A stretch of DNA of 64,000 nucleotides from Prorocentrum cordatum (GCA_963575745.1 CAUYUJ010003891.1:360693-424692), one strand, 5' to 3'. Shown: positions 10,948-22,440, numbered from the stretch's first letter. The notes: generated from the letters alone by a model not told the origin. Numbers and translations are program-made.

Positions 10948-11949
10948 CGATCACCCTAGAGCAGGGTTGGAATCGATCACGCACCCAGACATTTCATCGT
11001 CTACTGAAAGTGCCCTGCGGCACGATCGACCCTCAGACGGCAGTCTCGGGCCGCTTGCTTGGGATCTCCTCACTTCCGAGGCTATCAATGTACGTTTTAG
11101 TTTCTTTGCTCTGGCCGAAACTCACGCGTCCGCTTCCAGGAGGGACCATTGGGTTAGGAAAACCAGAGCTGCCAAGTTCAAACCTGTGTGTAATGATGCT
11201 CGTCCCAAGGACGACGGCAGTAGCACCCAAGCCAATGAAGGTGTGGAAATGCGATTGGCCCAAGGACATCTGCAGGCGCAGTTGGTAGGCGATCCCCAGG
11301 ATGTCCCTCCTCTTTGAACCTGCTCGTAATACGCCTTTGATGGGTTTCTGCCAGTCACACTCTGCACCTCAAGTGCAACTCAATAGTGCTCAGCACCTGC
11401 TGCGGAATCGCTTCTCTAGGTTTTGCAGGCGCCAACGCCCAGAATCTAGTCAGGTTAGGTAGTTTCGTCTCGGCCCTTCAGCTCCCATGGGTGATCCTAG
11501 GGGGCTCTAGCATGTCACCGCAAGATCTTGCCAAGTGTGGATTCATCGAGCGCGTGGATGGAGGAGTCTTCCAATCGGATATTGCTCACACGTGCGTAGC
11601 GGGGTCGGGACAGTCTCACATAGATTGCAGTCTAGCCAGCAGGGTAGCATGCCCATACGTTGGCTCTCTCAAGGCAATCATAGATGTACCATGGGGCACT
11701 CACTGTTGGTTACATCTCTCGCTTCGGAGTGCGGGGAAGCAGCTAGAAACTAGGCCCATGCATGTTGCACATAAGCTGCCTCAAGTTTCAATGCCCAGCA
11801 TGGCCCAGGCTGAGGTCACTAGGCAGATCGCACGCTCTGAGTTTGAGGATGAGTTTCAAGCAGCTTGCTCATTTTGTGGGGGGACGTCTGTCTGGGGAGG
11901 AAGGTGGTATCTGGGACGGCAACCCCAAACCAGCCTCTCAAGAGCCTGA
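10948..11949 (+). pseudogene. endonuclease/exonuclease/phosphatase-type domain of the LINE element
   Basis: Two frames, 10948-11317 and 11386-11949, read as one apurinic-type endonuclease. The family nicks target DNA for target-primed reverse transcription. Visible motifs are FFALAETHASASRRDHW (the catalytic-Glu block, E in AETH), LPWVILGGSS (where the family normally has a GDFN block) and GSGQSHIDCSLASR (the C-terminal S-H-D block). The change of GDFN to GGSS removes the acidic and Asn residues expected to be catalytic. A stop near 11317 and a frame change separate the two pieces. The domain assignment is good; the loss of function is inferred from the missing residues and the broken frame. 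Confidence 0.7.
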
Positions 11950-13160
11950 AAGGAGCTCGGACAACGATCCTGACCCCTTCTCCGGAATCCCTGAGGAGGA
12001 CGAAGAGCCAGATCCTTGGGCCCACGAATCGGAGTTTCAGTGTAGGGTTGCTCAGAATGTCAAATTAGATGGAACAAGTGAACTACTCAGCCCACCCAGC
12101 CAAGTACCCAGCGAGAGGGAGGTCAGTCTCCTTCCCTGATTACCTTTTTCTTCTTTCCTTGAGGAATTCTGTGAGTCTGAGCGCGAAAGGATCGGATTTC
12201 AACGCGCACCCGCTGACGAGGGTTTGCCAATCATTCAGGAATATCTGGCATACTGTATGGGGGGAAGTATGCCCAGGAGGTCAATGGCATAGTCTCCAAT
12301 TGGGTCAACGTCGCCGAAACTACCACTAAAACTCACCACCAAGCGGCTACCACGGGTCGGAATCGGGCTCATGGGCCAGCCATGCCGACCGAACTCGCAC
12401 AAGAAACTGAACCCCTTCGGTCGCAACCGCTCTCGGATATCGTCGCAGCGTGGTGGGCCAGAGTTCAAGACATTATCAATCGTAGGCGAATTGGGTCGTC
12501 GAGCAGATATCACAGCTTGCTCAGATTGGTCGTCCTCTGATTCAGGCTATTCCTCAAGGGGCTCATCTGGTGGATTCTCCGACACGGGGCAAGTTTTCCA
12601 GGGTACAATGGAACAATTTGTTTGGGATTCTGGACAACCTGAACGTCGGTACCTTAGAGCACCTCCGTGACCAATCGAGCAAGTCAGCGAGTCGAGCGCG
12701 AGGGCGTGTGGTGCGTGCTTCTCTCCAGCGTGCCCAAAAGAGGGGTATCGGGGATGCCCCCCTAGGTACAGTTCACAGATCCACTCTGCAGGCTGCTCAG
12801 GCAGCAGACGAGCTTGTTTATAATGGCGCGCGCAGTTTCAATCCTAGCGACCTCATTGACAATAATTACCATTCAGATGCTGCGCTCTCTCCGGAAGTTC
12901 GACTCGCTCGATTATGGTTCGCTCCCGGGCACGCTCTCGGATTCGAGGGGCCGCTCAACATGATTATCTCCCCAAGCTCGAAGCAAATGACAACACGAAC
13001 GCGCTTCGGAAGATGGAGCCGACATCAAGCGTTGACATTGATCGTCTCGCCCCTTTGGACTGCGTGGGCCGCGCGTTTCGCCTGGACGAAAGCAAAAAGC
13101 GCGGGCCAAGCGGAGTGTCTGGGGCGCCCCTGGAGCTTCCCGCCAACCGCGATCTAACGC
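11950..13160 (+). pseudogene. post-endonuclease linker of the LINE element, truncated
   Basis: After the endonuclease the frame changes at least three times. 11762-12139 overlaps and extends the domain with an acidic DPDPFSGIPEEDEEPDPW. About 12235-12535 contains KYAQEVNGIVSNWVNVAE. 12570-13157 contains LQAAQAADELVYNGARSF. These are unique-looking, protein-like stretches between endonuclease and expected polymerase. The palm motifs never appear before the poly-C and TCG repeats begin at about 13380, so the element is 3'-truncated or the rest was replaced. Confidence 0.45.
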
Positions 13161-13353
13161 GGCTGACTGGGGCCAGGGCGCACCCCCGACCTTCCCGCCG
13201 GCTCCGTGCCTTCGCGCTCGGCGGAGGCCCTGGAAAAGAGTGCGCAGCCCCCAACGGGCGTCCAGCGTTCTACTCGCAATGTCTCGCGCCACGTGCCGTG
13301 CCATGCGCGAGCTGCGGGGTGCGCTGAGTCGCTGGCAGACCGCTGGGTCCCGA

Positions 13354-13538
13354 TTTCTATAGATGGTCCAGGGCTTGGGCCCCCCCCCCAATGCTGATGC
13401 CATTGGCCCCCCCCCCCCCCCACCCGCGCGATGGTCCCACCCGCCCCCCCCTGTGGGCGTGGCGTGGTGCTGCGCTGCGGTGCCCCCCTCCCCCCCCCTG
13501 TGGATGTGGTGTGGTGCTGTGGTGGTTCAGAGGTCGTT

Positions 13539-13574
<36 letters not shown>

Positions 13575-13765
13575 CTCGTCGTCGTCGTCGTCGTCGTCGT
13601 CATCGTCGTCGTCGTCATCGTCGTCATCGTCGTCGTCGCCGTCGTCATCGTCGTCATCGTCGTCGTCGCCGCCGCCGCCGCCAGCGTCGTCACCGCCGCA
13701 GCCGTCGTCGTCGCCGTCGTCGTCGTCGTCGTCGCCGTCGTCGTAGTCGCCGCCGTCGTCGTCGT

Positions 13766-13796
<31 letters not shown>

Positions 13797-14405
13797 TCTG
13801 GGACCATATCATCTGGGGGGGGGAGGCCCGAGGAATCCTGGGACCATACCATCTGGGGGGGGGGGGCCCGTGAACCCTCGACCCTGGATCATATATGGTC
13901 GAGGGTTTGGGCTCCCCCCCCAATGCTAATGCCATCGGCCCCCACCCCCCGCGCGATGGCCCTCCCCCTGTGGGCGTGGGCGTGGCGTGGTGGCTCCCCC
14001 CCCCCCTGTGGATGTGGTGTGAGTGTGGTGTGTTGCTGTGGGTGTGTGCGGGGTGACGCCATGGTCCTCCTCCCCCACTCCCTCCTCCCCTGTGGGTGCG
14101 GTGTGGGTGCGGCGTGTGGCTGGGATTGGCGTCAAGTTGACAGCTCCTGTGCTCGACGTCGTCGCCGCCGCCGCTGGTGGTGCCGTCGACGTCGTCGTCG
14201 TCGTCGTCGTCGTCGTCGGTGTCGTCGTCGTCGTCGTCGTCGTCGTCATTGCCGTCGTAATCCTCCTCCTCCTGCTCCTCCTCCTGCTCCTCCTCCTCCT
14301 GCTCCTCCTCCTCGTCGTCCTCCTCCTCCTCCTCCTCCTCCTCCTCCCCCCTCCCCCATCCCATCTGGGGGGGCCCGAGGACCCGGAGCCCGCGATCATA
14401 TATCG
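13354..14405 (+). repeat. duplicated block with TCG/GTC microsatellites
   Basis: A poly-C plus CCCTGTGGGCGTGG module at 13354-13530 followed by a TCG microsatellite (13535-13797) recurs at 13892-14060, with its own microsatellite at 14155-14260 running into CTC triplets to 14350. GATCATATAT words mark the ends near 13887 and 14395. Copies differ mainly in repeat length. All long frames here are homopolymer-like translations. Confidence 0.8.
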
Positions 14406-14469
14406 GTTATTTCAAGCTCCCCGTGTTTGCCTGGAGAGCCCGCGCCGCGCGGATGGTGGCGGTTATGCG

Positions 14470-14585
14470 GTCGAAAAAAGAGCAGGAGGAGGAGGCTGAG
14501 GAGGATGAGGAGGAGAGGAGGAGGTTAGGAGAGGAGAAGATAGGAGAGGGGAGGAGAGGGGAGGAGAGGAGAGGAGAGGAGGAGG
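14470..14585 (+). repeat. (GAG/GGAGA)n purine tract
   Basis: An imperfect AGG/GGAGAGG repeat. It is followed by the dispersed ~55-bp motif at 14585-14640 that also occurs at 16290-16340, 29868-29925 and, inverted, 20325-20395. Confidence 0.8.
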
Positions 14586-14689
14586 CGCGGGGACTGTTTC
14601 TTCAAAACCAGGACCCAATACCACAAGATGGTTGGGGAAAAATGTGGCGCTTGCCTACGTGCCGCGCACTTTCGTCTTGAACATATTGC

Positions 14690-14765
14690 AACTGCTTCAC
14701 GGATGGAGGGCGTGTCCTTGTCAAAATGTGACTCTCGCATTCGCGGCGCGAGTCCCGCAGTTGTG
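14690..14765 (+). repeat. CTCTCGC-core degenerate repeat, upstream member
   Basis: One copy with core TGTGACTCTCGCATTCGCGG at about 14717. It is the same family as copies at 16381, 16463, 38360-38902 and 40376-40634. It borders the 77-bp minisatellite array. Confidence 0.6.
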
Positions 14766-16215
14766 GGTGTCGTCTTCGGCGGAGCTCCCTATGGGGCAAC
14801 GAAGCGCTGTACTGGGTGGGGTGGGGGGGACGCATGCGAACTTTGCCACTGGGACATTCGGTGGAGCTCCCTATGGACCACGAAGAACTGTACTGGGTGG
14901 AAGCGAACTTTGCCATTGGTGCCTTCGGTGGAGATTCCTATGGGGCAACGAAGCGCTGTACTGGGTGGGAGAGACGCATGCGGACGGTTCCACCTTCGGT
15001 GGAGCTCCCTATGGGCCACGAAACGTTGTACTGGGTGGAGGAAACGCATGGTGACTTTGCCACTGAGGCCGTCAGTGGCTCCCTATGGGGCCACGAAATG
15101 CTGTACTGGGCTGGGGAGACGCATGTGGACTGTGCAATTGGGACCTTCAGTGGAGGTCCCTGTGGGGCCACGAAACGCTGCACTGGGTGGGGGGGCGCAT
15201 GCTGAGAGTTCCACTGGGGCCTCCCCCTATGAGGCTGTCGAGCGCTGTACTGGGTGGAGGAGACGCATGCGGACGGTGCCACTGGAGCCTTCGGTGGAGC
15301 TCCCTATGGGGCCACGAAGCGCTGTCCTGTGTGAGGGAAACGCATGCGCGCGGTCCCACTGGCGCCACGAAGCGCTGTGCTGGCTGGGGGGGACGGGTGA
15401 GGGCGGTAGCACTTGGACCTTCGGTGGAGCTCCCCATGGGGCCACGAAACGCTGTGCTGGGTGGGGGGGACGCATGCAGGACGTAGCACTGGGGCCGTCG
15501 GTGGAGATCCCTATGGGGCCACGAAGCGCTGCACCGCGTGGGGGGGCGCATGCGGGCGGTAGCACTGGGGCCGTCGGTGGAGCTCCCTATGGAGCTACGA
15601 AGCGCTGTACTGGGTGGGGGGGGGACGCGTGCGGGCGGTAGCACTAAGGCCGTCAGTGGAGCTCCCTATCGGGCTATAAAGCGCTGTTCTGGGTGGGGGA
15701 GACGCATGCGTGCAGTAGCGCTAGGACCCAGTGGAGCTCCCTCTGGGGCCACGAAACGTTGTACTGGATGGGGGGGCGCATGCGGGCGGTAGCACTGGGA
15801 CCTTCGGAGGAGCTCCCCATGGGGCCACAAAGCGCTGTACTGGGTGGGTGGGGGGGGGGGACGCATGCGGGCGGTAGCGCTGAGACCTTAGGTGGGTGGG
15901 GGGACGCAATCGGGCGGTAGGACTAGGGCCGTCGGTGGAGCTCCCCATGGAGCCACGGAAGGTTGTACTGGGTGGGCCGTCGGTGGAGCTCTCCCTGTGG
16001 GGGAGGACGAATGCGCGCGGTAGCACTTGGAGTTTCGGTGGAGCTCCCTATGGGGCCACGGGACGCTGTATTGGGTGTGGGGGGGGACGCATGCAGGCGG
16101 TAGCACTGGGGCCGTCGGTGGAGCTCTCTATAAGGCCACGACATGTGTACAGGGGGGGGGGACGGATGCGGACGGTAGCACTTGGACCTTCGGTGGGGCT
16201 CCCTATGGGGCCACG
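14766..16215 (+). repeat. ~77-bp minisatellite array 1
   Basis: About 18 head-to-tail units of about 75-80 bp. Each contains in order TGGAGCTCCCTATGGGG, CCACGAAGCGCTGTACTGGG, a G-run, GACGCATGCGGGCGG and a CACTGGGGCCTTCGG-type end. Units differ by substitutions, and two or three are shortened. Frames with the motif SLWGHE or APYGATKRCTGW are translations of the repeat, not a gene. Confidence 0.9.
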
Positions 16216-16344
16216 AATCGTGCCAATGGTGTGCCAAAGTGAGGGGGGTGACGGGAGGAGGGAGGAGGGGGAGGAGGAAAGAAGGAGGGAACGCGGGGCC
16301 ATGTCTCTTCAAAACGAGGGCAGGTTGGTTGGGACAAGTGCAAA

Positions 16345-16560
16345 CAAGTTTCTCAGATGGGGAGCGGGTCGTTTCCAAACTGTGGATCTCGCGTTTGCGC
16401 CGCGCCAATTCGTCGACACGCTTGCGTGAGTGCCAAAGGTAGAAGGCAATTCCATACCAAACTGTGGCTCTCGCCTTTGCGCCGCGCGCATTCGTCCCCA
16501 CACTGTGCAGCAAATTCACGAACTCGTACGGTTAGTCTCAAGAATGGCTTTCTGGCCCGA
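16345..16560 (+). repeat. CTCTCGC-core degenerate repeat, two members
   Basis: Two copies 82 bp apart with cores TGGATCTCGCGTTTGCGCCG (16384) and TGGCTCTCGCCTTTGCGCCG (16466), both followed by ATTCGTC and an ACAC word. They directly follow minisatellite array 1, so the array lies inside an older repeat block. From 16560 to 16840 nothing is recognised. Confidence 0.7.
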
Positions 16561-16844
16561 ATAAAACTGTCAAGGTGAGGAATCACGTCGAGTCGCGGTG
16601 TTGAAGTACCCGGAACGGCGCTCTGGCATTATTTTGGACTGTCAAGACGCAACAGCTCCCTTCATCCGCGGCGTTGAAGTCCCAAGAGCTGTGCTTTGGC
16701 ACGGGTGAAGATTCTCAGACGGCTGTCTTCGAATGGGGCACTTCCCGCAATGAAGATACATTATTGTAGGGACCTATGTAGACAGAACTTTGGGGGAAGG
16801 TTTATTGCAACATCATTGATGCGTCGTGAGTTTGCACTGGCACT

Positions 16845-16980
16845 CCTCCTCCTCCTCCTCCTCCTCCTTCTCCTCCCTCTCCTCCCTTTCCTTCACTCTT
16901 TCCTGTCCTCCCTCTCATCCCTCTCCTCCCTCTCATCCCTCTCCTCCCTCTCTTCCCTCTCCTCCTCCTGCTCCTCCTGG
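16845..16980 (+). repeat. (CTC / CTCTCATCC)n tract
   Basis: CTC triplets pass into a higher-order CTCCCTCTCATCC repeat. From 16980 to 17575 no gene is recognised. Confidence 0.85.
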
Positions 16981-17578
16981 GAAAAAAAGCCTGGGGGCGC
17001 CCGAGTGGGTCCCCAACCCCCGTCACCAAGGCGGACTCCTGGGCATTGGGTTGATGGTCCCGGGTCCCTAGCCATGAGAAGCGTGCGATGATCAACCACA
17101 GTGTGTGCTTGGAGAAAGGCATGCAGGTACGGCCTGGCAGGGGCGGCAGGGTAAGGAGAGGAAGAGGAAGAGGGGGGATGGGCACGCCCTGGTTTGAGGG
17201 ATGAAAAAACGACCCTACCCTGGGTTACAAGTGCGTGGTCTGTAAACCTCCTGGGAACCCCAAACGCCTGGAGCCGCCAGCACGCGGCAAATCACGCAGG
17301 GTTTACCCTGTCAGCCCACAGGAGTTTGAGCGCACAGCGCCCCGTAAACCAGGGTAGGGGCGTTTTTAATGCCCTTGACTGGTGGCCGTGGAAGGCGGCG
17401 CGGAGCGGCGGTGGCCGCTGGCGCCGTGGTAGCCGCGGTGATTGCCGCGGTGCTGCCCACGTCGAGTTGCCGGGCCCCGGGCGCTCGTAGTGGCGGTGGC
17501 TGTAGCGGTCGGCGTCAGGGGTCGGTGGGGTTGAACGTCCTGGTCCTCCTCCCTCTCCTCCTCCTCCTCCTCCCTCTA

Positions 17579-17731
17579 GGGAGCCCACAAAGGACGTACG
17601 CGCCCAGCTATGTACATGAACACGGCCACTTGACCCGCGAGACCTGCCGCGCGATACGAACACTCGCGCAATGCGAACTCTCGAAACCAGCGTGGATTCA
17701 TGTACATGTACGTCCTTCTTTCGCTCCTGAC
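17579..17731 (+). repeat. dispersed repeat with inverted termini, copy 1
   Basis: The 150-bp segment is repeated at 23174-23320. Inside it, 17590-17717 begins AAGGACGTAC and ends GTACGTCCTT. A second inverted pair, ATGTACATGAA and TTCATGTACAT, lies further in. The structure is that of a miniature inverted-repeat element or a hairpin-forming repeat. No target duplication is evident because the outer flanks are shared between copies. Confidence 0.7.
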
Positions 17732-17734
17732 CCT

Positions 17735-18610
17735 CTGCTCCTCATCCCCCATCCTCCCTTTCCTGCTCCCCCCCCCCGACCTCGGTCTGCCCTCCGCCGG
17801 CGCGGGCGCGCCTCCCACGCCCAGCGCAGTCTGCACTGGTGGCGCGGGGGAGGGCAAGTAGCCGCCGTTCATAACCACGGGCATGCCGTTGATAACCTGC
17901 TCGGGCTGGGGCCGAGATCGGGTGCTCAGCGGAACCACAAAACAGCGCGAACACAAACTCTCGGAGGTCCGCGCGGCTTGCCTGGAGAGCGCGCCGGCGG
18001 CGGCGCCGGAGGCGCCGCCAGCGGTGCCCAGCGCCGATCCAAGACATCCGCGCGGAGCTCTGAGCGCTTACGTGCACGCAGCTGTGCCGCCAGAGGCGGC
18101 CCTGGCCCAGGGTGCCCCTGGCTCTCTGCCCCGCTCTGGAGCCCCAGGAAGCCCGTTGGCCTTCCACAGGGGTGCTCTGGAGGCCGGGGGGGGCCTCCCC
18201 GGAAATCCTGGGGACACCTTGGGCCAGGGACGCCATCTTGGCAGCATCCGACGAGATGGAGGAAGAGTCACAGTGAGACCGGATCAGAAGGATGGGCGGC
18301 AAGGATGCACGGCCCCTGGACGCCCAGACTATGCCGAAGTCGGAAGCTCATGGCCCGTGGCACAGGGTCAGAATGGGCGGGGAGGCAAGGACACGAGGGC
18401 CCCTTGGGAAGTTGCTCGTCCTGCTGATCCCTGGAATGCTGCGCGCACAGAGAAGGAGTGTCGCGAGGGGGCGGCAGTCCCAAGAAGGCGGGGGGGGCTT
18501 CGCAGACAGCATGGGTCTCCTTAGAGGCTCCTGGATGCTTCTGAGAAATCTTCTTGAAGCCACGAGTGCCTCTGAGAGGCCACCCGCCGTCTAAGAGACC
18601 CCCCGCCTTC
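17735..18610. other. no gene recognised
   Basis: Long overlapping frames exist on both strands, but composition is uniform and no motif, splice pattern or repeat was identified. Confidence 0.45.
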
Positions 18611-18835
18611 TCAGGAGTCATTGAATCGGGAAGTCGGATCGGGTCGAAATGTGCGTCGGATCGGGCCGCATCGGCACGGGCTCGGAATCGGGTCGGATCG
18701 GCCGCGACAGGATGCATGCTCAGCCCCACGCAAGCAAAGGCCGCATCGGATCGTCGGAACGTCGGAATCGAATCGGATCGGGGCCGGCCAGAATCGCTAT
18801 CGAATCGATCGGATCGAAATGAACCCTGAAAAACG
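18611..18835 (+). repeat. degenerate TCGGATCGG / GAATCGG repeat, locus 1
   Basis: Irregular runs of TCGGATCGGG, GAATCGGGTCGGATCGG and similar words. The same word family forms 41520-41740. Confidence 0.7.
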
Positions 18836-19003
18836 GCGGATAGCAAAGAACGCCTGGTCGGGGGGCCGCGCGAGCACCGGCGGCATCCCGAACGGCCTCT
18901 ACGGGGCCCGAAAGAGTGGCCAGAGGACTTTCGGGTGCCCAGACGTCCGACGACCCGATGTTTTCAGTGCGAAGCGGCCCCGTACAGAGGTCCCAAGTTT
19001 GGG

Positions 19004-19207
19004 CGCCCGAGTTATCCGGGGTAACTCGGGTTTGGATTTCCGAAAAAGGAACCCAAGTTATCCCTGACCCGAGTTACCCCTGATGATTCGGGGCCCTGGA
19101 CGCCCGAGTTATCCGGGGTAACTCGGGTCCGGGGTAAGTCGGGTTCGGAGTCCCGAAAAACGAACCCGAGTTATCCCTGACCCGAGTTACCCCTGATGAT
19201 TCGGGGC
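19004..19207 (+). repeat. two 97-bp tandem units with internal palindromes
   Basis: CGCCCGAGTTATCCGGGG starts at 19004 and again at 19101. Each unit carries CCCGAGTTA and TAACTCGGG separated by seven bases, a perfect 9-bp stem. A second inverted partner is in ACCCGAGTTACCCC. Units end GATGATTCGGGG. Confidence 0.85.
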
Positions 19208-19324
19208 TCTGACAAGTCCCCTTGCCCGGGGCCAATGGACCGCCCTGGATCACTTCTGACGGGCCTGCCGGGCCCCGAGGACTTCGCGGCGCGCAGAGGG
19301 GGGGGTAGGGGGAGGGGAGAAAGC

Positions 19325-19440
19325 CTCTTAGAAGGAGGCTGCCTCTAGAAGACCCTACATCTACAGACGAGGCCCGCGCCTTCTAGGAAGCAGGGGTGTT
19401 TCTCAGAAGCCTTCCTCCCTGTCGGGGCGTTGCCAAGAGG
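19325..19440 (+). repeat. dispersed hairpin repeat, copy 1
   Basis: Matches 22925-23045 in order: CTTAGAAG-type inverted words, TACATCTACAGA, GGCCCGCGCCTTCTA and AAGCAGGGGTG. CTTCTTAGAAG-type self-complementary words at both ends of each half allow hairpins. Confidence 0.7.
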
Positions 19441-19774
19441 GGGGTATCCAAGAGGGGGGGGTGCAAATCATGACCGGCGGCATGTGCGCGGCCCAGCGGG
19501 GGGGCCAGGGACGCAATGAAACAAGAAGAGGCGCCATGAAATCTGGGGAGATATCATGGCCCCCGCCATGATATCCAACCCCCCCTAATCATCACCCCCC
19601 TCTTTCCCGCCCCCGAACGGCCCACAGAGTCTGACAGCGGAGGAAAACGCCGGGACTGGAACGACACGAACAGAAACCGTCGGAAGTCCGCGCGGACTTC
19701 TGGGGTCGGCGCTGCCTCCTGCGGGGCCCTCCAGCGCCGCCTGTGGCGCGCTCCGTGCGGCGAAGATGAAGGGG

Positions 19775-20345
19775 CCCAACGACGACGCTAGAAATCCGCG
19801 CGGACCTCCGAAAGTTTGTGTTCGTGTTTTTTTCTCCTTCGAGGATTGCACAAATGATTACAGACAGATAGATACACACAAATAAAAGGCTTCCCCATAT
19901 TTTCCCATATGTTCTGGGTTTCTGTCTTCCCCACCATTTCCCATATTTTTTACTATATTTTCTGGGAGTCGACGATTCATTGTGTCTGTGTGTTTCCTTC
20001 CCTCCTGAGAAGAGCGGGGCCCGGCGACGACGCCAGAAATCCGCGCGGACCTCCGAGAGTTTGTGTTCGCGTTGTTTTTCTCCTTCGAGGATTACAGGGG
20101 TCACTGAAGGGGCCCTGGGGCACACAAAGAAATACACACAGATAAAAGGCTTCCCCCTATTTCCCATTTTTTTATTTTTTTTGGCTTTTGTCTTCCCCAC
20201 CACTTCCCATATTTTCCCATATTGTCGGGGAGGCGACGATCAATTGTGGCTGTGTTTTTCCCCTCCTGAGAAGAGCGGGGCCCGGCGACGACGCTAGAAA
20301 TCCGCGCGGACCTCCGAGAGTCTGTGCTCGTGCTTTTCCCAACCA
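19775..20345 (+). repeat. dispersed TTCCCATATTTTCCC repeat, copies 1-2
   Basis: Two tandem copies of about 220-250 bp. Each has GAAGGGGCCC(TGG), ACACACAAATAAAAGGCTTCC, CACCA(C/T)TTCCCATATTTT, CGACGAT(C/T)CA(A/T)TGTG and CCTCCTGAGAAGAGC. They are less GC-rich than the surroundings. Two further copies lie at 42965-43440. Confidence 0.8.
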
Positions 20346-20519
20346 TCCTGTGGTGTTGGGTCCTCGTTTCGAAGAGACGGTGCCCCGCGTCTCTCCTCCT
20401 TCCTTCCTTCCTCCTCCCCCTCCTCCCTCCTCCCCCCTCCCCCTCCTCCCCCTCCTCCCCCTCCTTGCCCTTGTTAGTGTTTTTTTTTCTCCTCCGAGGA
20501 TTGCAGGGGTCACGTCGTC

Positions 20520-21070
20520 GGAGACCTGGGCTCCCCGATCCTCCATCAATCCACAGTCCTCGGTCGGTCCCCGATCCCCCCCCCGATCTTTCGATCCCTC
20601 GACCCCTCGATCCTCGATCCCCCTCGATCTTCGACCCCTCGTCGATCCCTGATCCCCCTCGTCCTCGAGCCTCGATGCCCCTCGATCTCCTGATCCCTCG
20701 ACACCCGTCGCTCGCCGCCTCTGCTCCGCGCCTCTCACGCCGCCGGCCGCGCCTAAGGCCTCCCTCGCGAGGAGGCTGGCCCCCCCCAGAGGTCCAGCGA
20801 GGAGCCAAAGAGGGCGACCAGGGAACCTCGGTCCCTCGACCCCCTCGATCCGGTCACCGAGGCGAGGACTACAACCCGGCTTGTAGGATCGAAGACCGAA
20901 CACGGGGATCGAGGACGAGGATCGCGGACTAGGGTCGAGGATCGAGGATCGAGGCGACCGAGGGCACCTCGTCCTCGGTCGCCTCGATCCTCGTCCTCGA
21001 TCCTCGACCTCCAGGGGCACCTCATCCTCGGTCGCTTTGACCCTCGATCCTTGTACGTGGGTCGCCTAGC
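20520..21070 (+). repeat. degenerate CTCGATCC-type repeats
   Basis: Words of the CCTCGATCCTCGATCCCC type recur at 20520-20715 and, mostly in the opposite sense, at 20880-21060. Between them (20715-20880) lies a GC-rich stretch without features. Confidence 0.65.
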
Positions 21071-21559
21071 TTCGCGCAGTGCGCCCCGCGATGCGCCACG
21101 ACCTTCGCGACATCGCGCCGCCCTCTTGGAGAAGGGCACGCCCTCAGCCCTAGCCCGCGACGCGCGAAGCGCGGCCATCTTCGCGCCCCCCCGTGGTGAT
21201 GTAGTTCTCGATCCCTGGCAGTCAAGGATCCCTAATCCGTCATGAAACACACAGGTCCTGAGGGCAGCAGCTCCTGGACCCTGGGGCGGCCTTCTCCCAG
21301 GACCACCCTGTCGTCCCGAACCGTTTCAAAATAATCCCACGTCCCTCGGAAAGTCCTCGGAGCTCGGTACGGCGACCAATCCTCAGGACGCGCCCGTTTG
21401 CTCCGCGGCGACCCACTGAACTCCGACGCTGCGAATAACACTTTCCTGGCGAAGGACCCAACCATACGCAATTGTGAATAACGCGTTGCGGGTGCCGCTT
21501 TCGATGGGCCACGCAACGCGTGATAGGGCGTGGACGAGAAATCGCGTTGCTGCTAAGTG

Positions 21560-22440
21560 GGCCTTCGTTATGCTAAATGGGCCCCCGATGTGTTCGATCC
21601 AATTGCTGGCTCCGCCTCCTGCTCCCCCTGCTCCTGCTCGGCATGTTCGCCTCTCTTTTTCGTTATGTTCGCCTCTCTTTTTCGTTTGCCTCGCCTCTTC
21701 CTCTCGCCTTTTTCAAAATTATCCGCGTGCTTTCGCTGGCAGTTTGTGCGTGAGCCCTCCTGAAGCGCGCCCTTTTTGTCTCTCTGGCCACGGTCCGCTG
21801 AATGTGCCTCGATTGCCGGCTGGTTTGCCGGTCATTCTTTCTTGGGGAGCTGCGAAAAAATAATTGTTCCTTCCTCCTCGTCCGCCTGCTCTTGCTCCTG
21901 TCCTGCCCTCCTTCGCTTTCGGCCCATCTCCTCGTCGTCATCCCCCATTCCCCTTCCCACCCCGTCCTCCATTCCACTACCTCCTCCGCCATCGGCGGCC
22001 TTTGGGCGGCCTTTGGCGGCGTTCGGTGGCCTTTCGGCGGCACGCGGTCCTCGCCGGCCCTTGCAAGCTTCGCTCCCGCCATGGCTGACAGCGACTACGA
22101 CGGTTGACTAGCACGCGATGGCGGACGACGACCGAGGCGAACGACGACGAGGGACCTCGACGACGACGACGACGACGACGCCTCCGACAACGGAACCCGC
22201 AGGCGACGACGACTGAGACCTCGACGACGACGGCGACGATAACGACGTCGATGGACCCAGACGACGACGACGACGACGGCCGACGGCCGACGCACGACGG
22301 ACGACGGAAGACGGACGACGACCGACGACAAAACGACCGATGACCGACGACGACCTGAGGTTACCGGAAGACTCAGAGTTGTTCGCCGGGGTTCGAGGTT
22401 CGGAATTCGAAAATATCGTCGCCGCTTTCGGCCTCCCCTG
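21560..22440 (+). repeat. outer left arm of the mirror-symmetric block (segment A)
   Basis: The segment is recognisably the reverse complement of 27930-28965, though much diverged. Shared landmarks in mirror order are the TAAGTGGGCC..TTCGTT end, the CTCCCCCTGCTC..TGC tract, a GCGGCCTTTGGCGGC run, a GACGACGAC run and the words around CGTCGCCGCTTTCGG. Frames on + here and on - in the partner give related Ser/Pro- and Asp/Arg-rich translations, which reflects shared repeats more than a gene. Confidence 0.7.

Larger units (their letters stand above)
8511..13160 (+). pseudogene. broken non-LTR (LINE-type) retrotransposon
   Basis: A decayed element on + whose reading frame changes many times. The order is an ORF1-like region (8511-9381, resuming at 10655), a Gly/Ser/Ala-rich segment ending at a TGA near 10852, an apurinic-type endonuclease domain (about 10948-11949), and a long linker (11950-13160) with stretches such as VAAWWARVQDIINRRRIG (near 12430-12490) and LARLWFAPGHAL (near 12904-12940). 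No reverse-transcriptase motif follows; a microsatellite begins soon after, so the 3' half is missing. A 1.27-kb terminal-repeat element sits inside (9382-10654). Placement in a dinoflagellate LINE lineage is from pattern memory and is an inference. In-frame stops and frame changes mean it cannot be active. Confidence 0.65.

Noticed and set aside
13431-14528. Long Val/Ser/Arg frames
   Set aside because: They read through TCG/GTC and CTC triplet repeats and poly-C runs.
14628-15641. Trp/Gly-rich frames with APYGATKRCTGW repeats, resembling a repeat protein
   Set aside because: The period equals the 77-bp minisatellite unit, several frames are equally open, and unit lengths vary, shifting the frame.
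14766-16215. CRISPR-like array of regularly spaced repeats
   Set aside because: Units are contiguous with no unique spacers, far longer than CRISPR repeats, and the context is eukaryotic.
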